Numbered from the stretch's first letter, positions 16,947-25,339 are shown. The stretch is 64,000 nt of DNA from Fimbriimonadaceae bacterium (GCA_026129685.1 JAHCHO010000003.1:414251-478250), one strand, 5' to 3'. The notes: generated from the sequence alone by a model not told the origin. Numbers and translations: made by a program.

Positions 16947-18464
16947 ATGGTCGAGCCCATCTTTCTAGGCAAGGCGGAGGGACCGGTGACCCTTTTGCCC
17001 CGCTACGCGAACCGCCACGGCCTCGTCGCCGGCGCGACCGGAACGGGCAAGACGGTCACCCTCCAGATTCTCGCCGAAGCGTTCAGCGCGCGCGGCGTTC
17101 CCACGTTCCTGGCGGACGTGAAGGGCGACCTCGCCGGAATTTCCCAGCCCGGCGGCGGGAAGACGTTTCTCGAAGAGCGCGCGCGACAGATCGGCCTCGA
17201 GGACTACCGGTACGCCGGCAGCCCCGCTGTGTTCTGGGACGTTTTCGGCGAGCAAGGGCACCCCCTGCGCACCACGATCTCCGAAATGGGCCCCCTGCTC
17301 CTCTCCCGCCTACTCGACCTGACGGAAGCCCAGGAAGGAATCCTGAACATCGTCTTCAAACTGGCGGACGAGCAGGGGATGCTGCTCCTCGACCTGAACG
17401 ACCTGCGCGCGATGCTCACCTTCGTCGCCGAGCGGGCGAGCGACCTGCGTAAGGAGTACGGCAACGTCACCTCGGCGGGAGTCGGCGCGATCCAGAGCAG
17501 GCTCCTCGTGCTGGAGCAACAGGGCGGCGAGCGCTTCTTTGGCGAACCGGCGGTCGAACTCACGGACCTGATGCGGACGGACGCTCAGGGCCGCGGCCTC
17601 GTCAACGTACTCGCCGCCGACAAACTGTTCCAGAGTCCCCGACTTTACGCCACCTTCCTGCTGTGGCTGCTCTCCGAGTTGTTCGAGGAGCTTCCCGAGG
17701 TCGGCGACCTCGACCAGCCCAAGCTCGTGTTCTTCTTCGACGAGGCCCACCTGCTGTTCGAGAACGCTCCCGACGCGTTGGTGGACAAGGTGGAACAGGT
17801 GGTCCGGCTCATCCGATCGAAGGGGGTCGGCGTCTTCTTCGTCACCCAGAGCCCGATCGACTTGCCCGACAAAGTGCTGGGCCAACTCTCGAACCGCATC
17901 CAGCACGCCCTACGCGCCTTCACCGCGAAGGACCAGAAGGCGGTGCGGGCCACCGCCGACAACTTCCGCGCGAACCCGGCTTTCAGCACCGCCGAGGTCA
18001 TCACCCAGTTGGGCGTCGGCGAGGCGCTGGTTTCGACGCTCGACGAGAAGGGGGTTCCCTGCCTGGTGCAGAGGACGCTGATTCGTCCACCCGCCTCGCG
18101 GCTGGGGGCTCTCACCCCCGAGGAACGACGTCAGATTCTGATGGCCAGCCCGGTCGGGACGCGATACGATCAGGCGGTGGACCGGGTATCCGCCTTCGAG
18201 GTGCTTCAGGCCCGGGCGGAACGTGCCGCACAGGACGCGGAGGTCGCCGAACGCAACGCCGAACTCGCCAAACAGCGCAAGGAGTACGAGAAACAACTCG
18301 AGCGGATGCAGCGCCAAACGCCGCGAACGTACCGCCCGCCCGCCCCTCGGCGGAGCGACTCGGTGACCGACGCACTGACCAAGACGGTCGTCCGGACGGC
18401 GGGGGGCCAGATCACGCGGCAACTCGTGCGCGGTTTGCTCGGCACCCTCTTCAAGGGTCGCTAA
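16947..18464 (+). CDS. HerA-like ATPase (DUF853 family)
   Basis: A 505-residue P-loop ATPase of the HerA/FtsK class. Walker A is GATGTGKT (29-36) and Walker B KLVFFFDEAHLL (near 260-270), followed by the sensor region VFFVTQSPIDLP. The DUF853 type ends with a charged coiled coil (AERAAQDAEVAERNAELAKQ) and TVVRTAGGQITRQLVRGLLG. HerA proteins pump DNA with the NurA nuclease, but DUF853 members are stand-alone and of unknown substrate. No NurA gene is adjacent. Promoter evidence supports the ATG at 16947. Confidence 0.88.
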   Translation: MVEPIFLGKAEGPVTLLPRYANRHGLVAGATGTGKTVTLQILAEAFSARGVPTFLADVKGDLAGISQPGGGKTFLEERARQIGLEDYRYAGSPAVFWDVFGEQGHPLRTTISEMGPLLLSRLLDLTEAQEGILNIVFKLADEQGMLLLDLNDLRAMLTFVAERASDLRKEYGNVTSAGVGAIQSRLLVLEQQGGERFFGEPAVELTDLMRTDAQGRGLVNVLAADKLFQSPRLYATFLLWLLSELFEELPEVGDLDQPKLVFFFDEAHLLFENAPDALVDKVEQVVRLIRSKGVGVFFVTQSPIDLPDKVLGQLSNRIQHALRAFTAKDQKAVRATADNFRANPAFSTAEVITQLGVGEALVSTLDEKGVPCLVQRTLIRPPASRLGALTPEERRQILMASPVGTRYDQAVDRVSAFEVLQARAERAAQDAEVAERNAELAKQRKEYEKQLERMQRQTPRTYRPPAPRRSDSVTDALTKTVVRTAGGQITRQLVRGLLGTLFKGR

Positions 18465-18501
18465 GCCATCCCGTGAATCGGTCGATCCGAGGCGTCCGGC
18501 G

Positions 18502-20154
18502 CTACCTCGGCCGTGCCGACCTCCAGAAGGCACCGAGCAACCAGGCCCCCATGGCGACGGCGACCGCCAGGAGAGCGGTGAGCGCATAGGACTCGGGGCC
18601 GTCGCGACGGTAAGAGGCCAGGACGCTCAGACCCACGATGATGCCCGCCAGCAACGTGCTGACCGCAACCCGGTTGGCCGTGTCCTGCAGCCTCCCGATG
18701 AGCGCATCCGGAACGTCGAGGCGGCTGATGGTGGTCAGTTCGCCCCGCTCGACCGTCGACATCAGGCGTCTCAGACGCCGAGGCATCTCATCGCCCAGAT
18801 CGACCAAGTCGACCGCTTCCTCTTTGAGACGTCGCGAGACCGCGCCCAGCGAGTGGCTCTTACGCCAGAAGTCTTCGAAGTACGGCCTCGCGAACTCCAT
18901 GAACCGGAACTTGGGGGCGAGGTGGGCGCCGATTCCCTCGTCCATCGCGACGACCCTTGCGAGCAAGACGAGGTCGCTTGGTAACCGCAAGTCGTGTCTT
19001 CGGGCGGTCTCCGATAGCTCTCGGAAGAGGACGGCCGCCGATATCTGCCCCAGCGGAACCCCGTCGTACCGCTCCATGAGACGCTCGAGATCGCGCAGAA
19101 CCGCGTCTCGATCGATCGGCCTCTTTGCCGCCCCAAGGGACAAGAGCTCCTCAAACAGCCTCTCGGCGTCCTGACGAGCGACCGCGAGCGCAAGGCGAAC
19201 CAGCGAGGCGCGCAGGCGATCCCCAACCCTCCCGACCATGCCGTAGTCCAGAAGCGCGACCGTGCCGTCCGAAAGCACCAACAGGTTGCCCGGGTGCGGG
19301 TCGGCATGAAAGAAGCCGTGTTCCAGAACCTGGACGAGCGCGACGTGCGTGCAGGTTTCCGCCAGACGTTGCCGGTCTATGCCGGCGGCGTCGAGGGCTT
19401 CGAGACGGTCGATCTTGATGCCACGGACGTCCTCCATCGTCAGGACGGTGCGGCCGCTGAAGTCCCCGTGAATCCGGGGGACGTGAAGGCGCGGGTCCTC
19501 GGAAAACTGCGCGGCGATCCGCTCCGCGTTCTGCCCCTCTTTCGACAGGTCGAGCTCGCCGCGAATCGTATGCGCGAACTCCTCGACCAGGCTTTCGAGA
19601 TCGTGCGTCCGCCCCAGTTCCGTATGTTGCGACAGGAAGCGCGCCACGCGGCCAAGGACCGCAAGGTCCAACTCGACCAACCTCTCGATCCCGGGTCGAC
19701 GGACCTTGACGACGACCGGCGTGCCCTCCGGGAGCGTGGCCCCATGGACTTGAGCGACCGAGCCCGCTGCTCGCGCCTCGGGATCGAACGTCCGAAACAG
19801 CCGCTCGGGCGCCTGACCGAACTCCCGTTCGATCACGTCCGCGATCTCGGGGTACGGCACCCTTGGGGCGTCGTCTTGGAGCTTGCTCAGTTCGGCCAGG
19901 TACTCGGGGGGAACAAGGTCCGGTCGGGTACTGAGCATCTGGCCGATCTTGATGAAGGTCGTTCCCAACTCCTCCAGCGCCTTCCTCAGCCGCTCGGGTT
20001 GGGTTCGCGGACTCGTCGGACCGGCCGTCCGATCGCCTCGTTCCGCGCCGAGCACCGCGCCGATCTTCCACTTCGACCACATCCACGCGAAGCCGTTGCG
20101 AGCAAGCACCCGCGCGATCTCACCGGATCGTCCGTTCAGAGCAGGGTTGTCCAT
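18502..20154 (-). CDS. ABC1/UbiB-family atypical kinase
   Basis: A 550-residue protein. It shows the UbiB hallmark KxGQ (TFIKIGQMLSTRPDLVPPEY, near residues 65-85), an alanine-rich nucleotide loop, VVVKVRRPG, the catalytic/metal segment FFHADPHPGNLLV and DYGMVGR, and two C-terminal membrane helices. UbiB proteins are atypical kinases or ATPases linked to quinone biosynthesis or lipid homeostasis. The neighbours (HdeD, DUF1269, DoxX) point more to stress than to quinone synthesis. I chose the ATG at 20154 because AAGGA lies upstream and the domain begins right after it; an upstream in-frame extension has no family sequence. Confidence 0.88.
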   Translation of the reverse strand: MDNPALNGRSGEIARVLARNGFAWMWSKWKIGAVLGAERGDRTAGPTSPRTQPERLRKALEELGTTFIKIGQMLSTRPDLVPPEYLAELSKLQDDAPRVPYPEIADVIEREFGQAPERLFRTFDPEARAAGSVAQVHGATLPEGTPVVVKVRRPGIERLVELDLAVLGRVARFLSQHTELGRTHDLESLVEEFAHTIRGELDLSKEGQNAERIAAQFSEDPRLHVPRIHGDFSGRTVLTMEDVRGIKIDRLEALDAAGIDRQRLAETCTHVALVQVLEHGFFHADPHPGNLLVLSDGTVALLDYGMVGRVGDRLRASLVRLALAVARQDAERLFEELLSLGAAKRPIDRDAVLRDLERLMERYDGVPLGQISAAVLFRELSETARRHDLRLPSDLVLLARVVAMDEGIGAHLAPKFRFMEFARPYFEDFWRKSHSLGAVSRRLKEEAVDLVDLGDEMPRRLRRLMSTVERGELTTISRLDVPDALIGRLQDTANRVAVSTLLAGIIVGLSVLASYRRDGPESYALTALLAVAVAMGAWLLGAFWRSARPR

Positions 20155-20251
20155 TGGCTCGTTTCCTTGTCGGCGCCCGCCCCGAGTCGTTCCGGCCACT
20201 CCCAAGTCGCGATTTCGGGGCGTTCGACGGTCGCCGGACAGGCTCCATTCG

Positions 20252-20812
20252 CTAGGCGGTCGTCGCCCCGCGCGATCCAAGCCCGTCGCTTCGACGCAGA
20301 CTGACGCCGAGGCTGAGGGTCACCGCGCCCACGATCAGGGCACTGGCACCCATGATGTACATCCAGGCCACCGCCGACTGAAGCGGGCTGACGATGGTCA
20401 GAATCCCCGCCAAGACCGCGCAGAGACCCGAGACGGCGGCGAGCCAGGCGTCGCCGACCGCTTGGCGCATCTCGATCGCGAGCACGGTCCGAACGGCGCC
20501 GCTCGCGATAAGCCACACCCCCAGCAACGTGAGGATCAGCATCGCCGTCGCTCCCGGCATCGTGAACGCAAGGACGCCGGCGGCGATCCCGAAAAGCCCC
20601 TCCAACAGCATCCACCATACGAGCCGGGTGCCCGCAAAGAGGAAGCAACCGGCCAGGCTCACCACGCCGTCGGTGAGCGCGAAGAAACCGTAGAGGGCGA
20701 CCAGAGCGGCAAGGGCGACGTCCGGTCTGACGAAGGCGACGATGCCAAAGACGATGGCCAGCACGCCGCGCACGACGAAGAGCCACCAGTTGTCACGGAG
20801 TAGTTGTATCAC
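20252..20812 (-). CDS. HdeD family acid-resistance membrane protein
   Basis: A 186-residue membrane protein with six hydrophobic helices in DUF308 pairs (WWLFVVRGVLAIVFGIVAF, then repeated as WWMLLEGLFGIAAGVLAF). HdeD supports acid resistance in enterobacteria; here the role is inferred from family only. The start is GTG at 20812, with AGGAG 7 bases upstream. It lies 97 bases before the UbiB-like gene and 72 bases after the DUF1269 gene in one row. Confidence 0.88.
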   Translation of the reverse strand: MIQLLRDNWWLFVVRGVLAIVFGIVAFVRPDVALAALVALYGFFALTDGVVSLAGCFLFAGTRLVWWMLLEGLFGIAAGVLAFTMPGATAMLILTLLGVWLIASGAVRTVLAIEMRQAVGDAWLAAVSGLCAVLAGILTIVSPLQSAVAWMYIMGASALIVGAVTLSLGVSLRRSDGLGSRGATTA

Positions 20813-20838
20813 GATCGGTCTCCTGTTCGTTCGGTCGC

Positions 20839-20871
20839 GCCGGGGGACGGGAGCCGTTCCCGTCCCCCGGC
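20839..20871. terminator. Perfect 14-bp hairpin between two cistrons
   Basis: GCCGGGGGACGGGA (20839-20852) pairs with TCCCGTCCCCCGGC (20858-20871) around a 5-base loop. It sits between the DUF1269 and HdeD genes, both read on the minus strand. No T-run follows in that direction, so it may attenuate or stabilise RNA ends; on the plus strand it is followed by a short T-run. Confidence 0.65.
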
Positions 20872-20884
20872 AACGGGTTTTTCG

Positions 20885-21685
20885 TCAGCGGCGGATCGCC
20901 TCGACGACCAGTTGCTGGGCCTGCCGAAGCTTGCCGGTCCGGGTCTCGAAGTCCTGCTTCGCCTTGTCCATCTGGTCCTTGATCCGGGCGCGCTCGCGCA
21001 TGTTCGCGTCCTTGAGCTGCTTCTCCATGGCCTCGCGCTTGGCGGCCCATTCGGCGGCGAGTTTCTTCGCCCGGGCGGCCGCTTGAGCGCGGGACTCGTT
21101 GAGCGACCGCTCGACCGCGGCGATCCGCGACCGGATCTTCTCCTCGGCGGCGCCCGTCGCGGTGGCCAGGTCCTTCTTCAATTGCCGAAGCTCTTCCTCG
21201 AACTCGGCGTGCTCGCGGGCCAGTTGGTCCTCGACGACCTCGTGGCGCAGGCGACGGAACACGATGCCGTCCTTCTCCCGGATCGCGAGATCGACGGGGG
21301 TGACCCAGGTCTCCTCGACGTCCGCCACGACCGCCACCCGGCCGGGAGTCATCATCTCGCGGACCTGTTCGACAAAGCCGTAGTCCACGCTGTCGCGAAC
21401 GACGTCGGTCGTCGCCCCCACCAGGGTGCCGGTCGCGGTACCGACGGCCAGACCGATGGGGCCGCCGAGGGCACCGAGCAGGGCGCCGATGGACATGCCG
21501 AGGAAGGTCCCGGTCGGAGCGTCGTCCGGGGCCTTGACGAGGCGAGCCTCCCCGAGCGCGTTCTTGGCGAGGACCGCCGAGTCGTAGAGGGTGATGTCGC
21601 CGTTGCGATGCAGTTCCTTCAGGGCGGTCAGCCCGCCGAACGCCGCGTCCTCGTTGTCGAAGATTGCCACAAGTGTCTTGTTCAT
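20885..21685 (-). CDS. DUF1269 membrane-associated stress protein
   Basis: A 266-residue protein. Residues 1-160 are a DUF1269 domain: a ferredoxin-like start (TLVAIFDNEDAAFGGLTALK), a glycine-rich membrane hairpin (GTFLGMSIGALLGALGGPIG) and VAVVADVEE. Residues about 160-266 form a long charged coiled coil. DUF1269 proteins are linked to osmotic and acid stress. Of two in-frame ATGs at 21691 and 21685, GGAGA is 7 bases from the second and directly abuts the first, so 21685 is preferred. Confidence 0.85.
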   Translation of the reverse strand: MNKTLVAIFDNEDAAFGGLTALKELHRNGDITLYDSAVLAKNALGEARLVKAPDDAPTGTFLGMSIGALLGALGGPIGLAVGTATGTLVGATTDVVRDSVDYGFVEQVREMMTPGRVAVVADVEETWVTPVDLAIREKDGIVFRRLRHEVVEDQLAREHAEFEEELRQLKKDLATATGAAEEKIRSRIAAVERSLNESRAQAAARAKKLAAEWAAKREAMEKQLKDANMRERARIKDQMDKAKQDFETRTGKLRQAQQLVVEAIRR

Positions 21686-21750
21686 TGTCATTCTCCAGAG
21701 AAGGCGACCGGTGTCGCCTCGTGCGATTGGCCCACCTCGCGCGGGCCGGG

Positions 21751-22206
21751 TCATGCCCGAAGGCGTGCGTCGAGGCTCATTGGTCCGGCGCCGAACTGGG
21801 TGATCAGCAGCGCCCCGCCGATGAGCGAGAGGTTCTTCAGAAACATGGTCAGTTGGAGCGTCATCGCCGCCTTGTCGGCGGCCGCCCAGAACGGGTGCAT
21901 CGCCAGCGTGACCGGCACCAGGAAGAGCACCAAGGCCCAAGCGCCGAGCTTCGCGCGGTAGCCAAGCAGGACGCTCAGGCCGCCCGCGAGCTCGAGCAGA
22001 CCGGACGCGGGCACCGCGAGCGACGCCAACGGCACCCCCCGCCACGCCGCCGCGTCAATGGTCTCCGGCGAGAAGTGCATCGGCGCGGACACGACGAAGA
22101 TCGCCGCGAAGAGGAGCCGTCCCAGGACGACCGCTGCCGCCCCGCGGGTTTCCCCCGCCGTACGGGATCGCGTCGTTGCCGTTATCGTTGTCGCAGTGTT
22201 CGTCAT
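21751..22206 (-). CDS. DoxX family membrane protein
   Basis: A 151-residue protein with four hydrophobic helices typical of DoxX/SURF4-like proteins (VVLGRLLFAAIFVVSAPMHF, LLELAGGLSVLLGY, LVLFLVPVTLAMHPFW, LIGGALLITQFG). DoxX proteins are membrane components linked to redox or thiol stress in some bacteria. The ATG at 22206 is preceded by AAGG; an ATG at 22242 would add 12 residues. It opens the row DoxX-DUF1269-HdeD-UbiB and diverges from the AraC-type gene. Confidence 0.85.
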   Translation of the reverse strand: MTNTATTITATTRSRTAGETRGAAAVVLGRLLFAAIFVVSAPMHFSPETIDAAAWRGVPLASLAVPASGLLELAGGLSVLLGYRAKLGAWALVLFLVPVTLAMHPFWAAADKAAMTLQLTMFLKNLSLIGGALLITQFGAGPMSLDARLRA

Positions 22207-22259
22207 CTTGTTCGCCTTGCCGTCTCTTCGGCACACCAACATGAAACCACACCAATGTC

Positions 22260-22303
22260 GAACGTTTGATCACTTATTGTTCATTTTCTCTGATCAATCG
22301 TTC
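22260..22303. promoter_or_regulatory. 13-bp inverted repeat between doxX and araC-type genes
   Basis: GAACGTTTGATCA (22260-22272) and TGATCAATCGTTC (22291-22303) are inverted copies with one mismatch and an 18-base AT-rich spacer. They occupy the divergent intergenic region, the most likely place for the AraC-family regulator to bind and control both directions. Confidence 0.65.
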
Positions 22304-22320
22304 ACAATAGATACCTGAGT

Positions 22321-23265
22321 ATGGACGTTCTATCAAGCATCCTGTCTTCGGTCCATCTGACGAGCGAGATCTACCTGTCGGTCGAGATGAGCGCCCCCTG
22401 GGGGGTGTCCTTCCCCGAGCAACCCGACCGGGCGCTGTTCTACGTGCTTTCGCGCGGAAGCTGTTACATCGAGGTCGAGGGGGAGGAAGGACCGCTTCCG
22501 CTCGTCGGCGGAGACCTCGTCATGCTGCCCGGCGGATCTCCGCACACCATGGCGGATCGGCCCTCCGCCCCGACGATCCCGGTCGAAACGGCGTTGGCAC
22601 GAGGCGTCTACGACGAGCAGGGCGTGTTCCGACAGGGCGGCGGCGGCGCGCGGACGTCCTTGATCGTGGGGCGCTTCCGAATCGACAACCCGGCGGCGAT
22701 CCCGTTGCTCTCCTCGATGCCCCGCCTTATCCGAATGGGCGACGAGGTCGCGCAAGCGGTCCCCGGCCTTGCCTCAACCCTCCGCCTCCTCTCGTCCGAG
22801 GCGAACTCGCTATTGCCGGGCAAGGACATCCTGATGGACAGGCTCGCCGACGTCCTCTTCGTCCAAATCCTGCGCGCCTTCGTGGCCCACGAGGAACAGG
22901 AGGGCCGGCCCCTTGAAAACCGCGCCGGACTGATCCGCGCGCTGATGGACCCCGAACTGGCCAAGGCTTTGACGCTGATGCACACCAAGCCGGAGCACCC
23001 TTGGACGGTGGCCGAACTGGCGGAGCGGGTGGGGATGTCGCGCACCGCGTTCGCGATACGGTTCAAAGCCAAGGCGGGAGTCGGTCCGCTCGAGCACCTG
23101 ACCCAATGGCGCGTGCAGAAGGCGTGCGAGATGCTGACGCTCGACCGCAAGACCCTGGACGAGGTGGCCTGGCGCGTCGGCTACGAGTCGGCGGCGGCGT
23201 TCAGCCGGACCTTCAAGCGAGCCACCGGCGTCGCCCCCGGGGAATTCCGGCGGACGCGAAGGTGA
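22321..23265 (+). CDS. AraC family transcriptional regulator (cupin-6 type)
   Basis: A 314-residue regulator. Residues 1-190 are an AraC-type cupin sensor domain (LTSEIYLSVEMSAPWGVSFP, then GDLVMLPGGSPHTMAD, the metal-like cupin pattern). Residues about 215-312 are the double helix-turn-helix (TVAELAERVGMSRTAFAIRF and LDEVAWRVGYESAAAFSRTF, with PGEFRR). Cupin-6 AraC proteins often respond to small reactive compounds and control adjacent oxidoreductase or DoxX genes. The divergent doxX row and the inverted repeat between them make a regulator-target pair likely. Confidence 0.9.
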   Translation: MDVLSSILSSVHLTSEIYLSVEMSAPWGVSFPEQPDRALFYVLSRGSCYIEVEGEEGPLPLVGGDLVMLPGGSPHTMADRPSAPTIPVETALARGVYDEQGVFRQGGGGARTSLIVGRFRIDNPAAIPLLSSMPRLIRMGDEVAQAVPGLASTLRLLSSEANSLLPGKDILMDRLADVLFVQILRAFVAHEEQEGRPLENRAGLIRALMDPELAKALTLMHTKPEHPWTVAELAERVGMSRTAFAIRFKAKAGVGPLEHLTQWRVQKACEMLTLDRKTLDEVAWRVGYESAAAFSRTFKRATGVAPGEFRRTRR

Positions 23266-23327
23266 GACTTCGGGAGTTCGGCCGGGCCGATGCGGGGGCG
23301 CTCCCGCGCCGTACCAGGCCTCGCGAC

Positions 23328-24305
23328 CTACGGTCCGAACACCCGGTCCAGCAACGGCTCCCCTTTCTCGAAGCGGTCGAGGTTCGCGAGGAAGTGCCGA
23401 ACCAGGTGGGTGTCCTCGTCTTGGTGGCCGCCCGCCACGTGCGGGGTGATGTGGCAGTTCGTCACCGCCCAAAGCGGGTGCTCGGCGGGAAGAGGCTCCG
23501 GGTCGGTGACGTCGAGGTACGCCGCGCCAAGACGTCCCGTGGTCAGGGCCTCGGCCAGCGCGTGCTGGTCCACGGTGGTGCCGCGCCCGACGTTGGTGAA
23601 CACCGCCCCCGGTTTCATCCGCGCGAGGAACGACCGATCCACGAACCGTTCGGTCGTGGGCGAGGCGGGCAGCACGTCCACGACGTGGTCCGCCTCGGCG
23701 AGGAGGGCGTCGAGCGCGTTCGCCTCGACCACCCAAGTCGGATCGTCCGTCCGGCGAGTCCGGCGTAGGGCGTGGACCTCGACGCCGAACGGGGCGAGAA
23801 GCTCGGCCAGCCGCCGCGCGATCGCCCCGTACCCGAGCATCAGGACCCGATCGCCGCGGAGAACGCGAACGAGCGGCCGATGGCGTGCGTAAGTCCAGCC
23901 CGCGCCCGCCGCCTGGTCGCGCGAGGTTTCGAGCAAGCGCCGGGCGTGGGCCATCATGAAGCCGAGAACGTGCTGGGCGCACGGGTCCGCGTACACGGAC
24001 GAGCTGTTCGTGAGCACCGCGCCGTTCCGGGCGATGCCTTCCCGAAAAGCGTCGGTGTCGTAGCGCGTGTAGCCGGCGCTCGTCAGATGCACCCATCGCA
24101 CGCGCGGGTTCGCGACCACCTGATCGGGATCGGGCTGGCCGAACGCGACGTCCGCCTCCTCCAGTTCCTTGCTCCGCCGGCCGCCCCCGAGGTTCGTAGT
24201 CGCCTCCGACGCGCGGACAAAACGGTGTCCCCGCGTCCCCTCCTCAAGGAGGGTCCGGGCGATCGCGTCGAGACCGGCGTTGGACCAAATCGTCACGGGA
24301 CGCAT
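23328..24305 (-). CDS. D-2-hydroxyacid dehydrogenase family protein
   Basis: A 325-residue NAD-dependent dehydrogenase. The nucleotide-binding domain shows RVLMLGYGAIARRLAELL, and the catalytic set is spread over NVGRGTTVDQ, DVTDPEPLPAEHPLW and ITPHVAGGH (active histidine). Substrate cannot be named. The ATG at 24305 follows a -10 like box (24312-24317) by 6 bases; a GTG at 24320 is an unlikely alternative. It diverges from the Cdd1-ruv row. Confidence 0.87.
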   Translation of the reverse strand: MRPVTIWSNAGLDAIARTLLEEGTRGHRFVRASEATTNLGGGRRSKELEEADVAFGQPDPDQVVANPRVRWVHLTSAGYTRYDTDAFREGIARNGAVLTNSSSVYADPCAQHVLGFMMAHARRLLETSRDQAAGAGWTYARHRPLVRVLRGDRVLMLGYGAIARRLAELLAPFGVEVHALRRTRRTDDPTWVVEANALDALLAEADHVVDVLPASPTTERFVDRSFLARMKPGAVFTNVGRGTTVDQHALAEALTTGRLGAAYLDVTDPEPLPAEHPLWAVTNCHITPHVAGGHQDEDTHLVRHFLANLDRFEKGEPLLDRVFGP

Positions 24306-24311
24306 TCCTTC

Positions 24312-24317
24312 AGCATA
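24312..24317 (-). promoter_or_regulatory. -10 like box of the hydroxyacid dehydrogenase gene
   Basis: TATGCT on the minus strand, 6 bases before the ATG at 24305. GAAGGA fills the gap, so a leaderless or a very short leader message is possible. No convincing -35. Confidence 0.45.
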
Positions 24318-24341
24318 CACTCGCCAAAGCGCTCCCCGTGC

Positions 24342-24370
24342 TTGACAAGCAGACGTTCGTCTGCTATACT
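24342..24370 (+). promoter_or_regulatory. Promoter and palindromic operator of the Cdd1-ruvA-ruvB row
   Basis: TTGACA (24342-24347) and TATACT (24365-24370) are 17 bases apart. The spacer is almost wholly filled by GCAGACGTTCGTCTGC (24349-24364), a dyad with perfect 7-bp arms and a TT centre. A repressor bound here would block polymerase. The ATG at 24380 follows the -10 box by 9 bases. Because DNA-repair genes follow, a LexA-type SOS box of lineage-specific sequence is a reasonable guess. Confidence 0.75.
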
Positions 24371-24379
24371 CGTGCCAAG

Positions 24380-24673
24380 ATGGACTCCCCCGACGCGATC
24401 CTCGTCCGCGAACTGAGCCGCATGCCCAACGTCGGCCCGGCCACCGCGAAGGACCTGGTCCTCCTAGGGGTGCGCGCGGTCGCCGACCTCAAGGGTCGCG
24501 ACCCGGACGAGATGTACGACCGGCTCTGCGCCCTCACCGGCGTCCACCACGACCCCTGCTGTCGCGACGTGTTCGCCGCCGTCATCGACCACGCCGAGAC
24601 GGGCTCCACCCGACCCTGGTGGGAGTACACCCACGCCCGTAAGGAGGTCTGGAAAGCCCAGGGGCGCCGCTGA
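24380..24673 (+). CDS. Helix-hairpin-helix protein, Cdd1 (pathogenicity locus) family
   Basis: A 97-residue protein with a helix-hairpin-helix domain (ELSRMPNVGPATAKDLVLLG, residues 10-30) followed by the Cdd1 pattern DPDEMYDRLCALTG and HHDPCCRDVFAAVIDHAE, ending WWEYTHARK. Cdd1/PF11731-type proteins are sometimes labelled mitomycin resistance and probably bind DNA. The promoter fixes the ATG at 24380, since an in-frame TTG at 24338 lies upstream of the -35. ruvA follows 72 bases later. Confidence 0.85.
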   Translation: MDSPDAILVRELSRMPNVGPATAKDLVLLGVRAVADLKGRDPDEMYDRLCALTGVHHDPCCRDVFAAVIDHAETGSTRPWWEYTHARKEVWKAQGRR

Positions 24674-24732
24674 ATGCGGCGCGTTCCCGGTTCCGGGACA
24701 CGCGGGTCCAACCCCGAAACGTAGACGAGTGG

Positions 24733-24738
24733 TAACCT
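24733..24738 (+). promoter_or_regulatory. -10 like box of ruvA
   Basis: TAACCT within GGTAACCTAC, 7 bases before the ruvA ATG. The same GGTAACCTAC stands before the ABC exporter gene. It suggests a second, leaderless start for ruvAB in addition to read-through from the Cdd1 promoter. Confidence 0.45.
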
Positions 24739-24745
24739 ACCGCGC

Positions 24746-25339
24746 ATGATCGGACGGCTTCGCGGCGAACTGCTGGAACTCGGTGGATCGCTCGCCGTCG
24801 TGGACGCCGGGGGCGTGGGCTACGAGGTGCAGGTTCCCGAGTCCCTTGCCCTCGCGATGCCCCCCCTCGGCGAGCGGGTGGACCTCTTCATTCGCCAGAT
24901 CTTCCGCGAGGACGGGACGAGCCTGTACGGCTTCGCCGACGCCGCCGAACGCCGTCTGTTCGACGTCCTGCTGGGAGTCAAGGGTTGCGGCCCCCGCGTC
25001 GTGATGGCCCTCCTCGGCCAGGTCGGGGGCGACGCGATCGTCCGCGCCGTCGCGATGCAGGACGCCCGGACCTTGTCCCGCGCCACCGGCGTCGGCCTCA
25101 AACTCGCCGAGCGCATCATTCTCGAAACGAAGGACAAGATCGCCGAGGAATCGCTCGTGCGCAAGGTCGAGGCCGTCTCTCCCGGGAGGAGGCCCCCGCC
25201 GACGGACGAAGTGGTCGAAGCCCTTCTCGCCCTCGGCTTCCGACGCAGCGAAGCCGAGGCCGCCGCCCGCGAGGTTCCCGAAGAAACCTCGAGCTTGGAA
25301 GAGCGGGTGCGCCTTGCCCTGCGGAGCCTTAGCCGATGA
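24746..25339 (+). CDS. ruvA: Holliday junction branch migration protein RuvA
   Basis: A 197-residue protein of normal length. Domain I starts [14 protein letters not shown], domain II carries two helix-hairpin-helix motifs ([20 protein letters not shown] and [20 protein letters not shown]), and a C-terminal domain III ([20 protein letters not shown]) binds RuvB. RuvA tetramers grip the Holliday junction and load RuvB. The stop overlaps the ruvB start by 4 bases (ATGA). Confidence 0.96.
   Translation: MIGRLRGELLELGGSLAVVDAGGVGYEVQVPESLALAMPPLGERVDLFIRQIFREDGTSLYGFADAAERRLFDVLLGVKGCGPRVVMALLGQVGGDAIVRAVAMQDARTLSRATGVGLKLAERIILETKDKIAEESLVRKVEAVSPGRRPPPTDEVVEALLALGFRRSEAEAAAREVPEETSSLEERVRLALRSLSR

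Noticed and set aside
23292..23307. GC hairpin between the AraC-type and dehydrogenase genes
   Set aside because: Short arms with a mismatch and no T-run; terminator function is not supportable.
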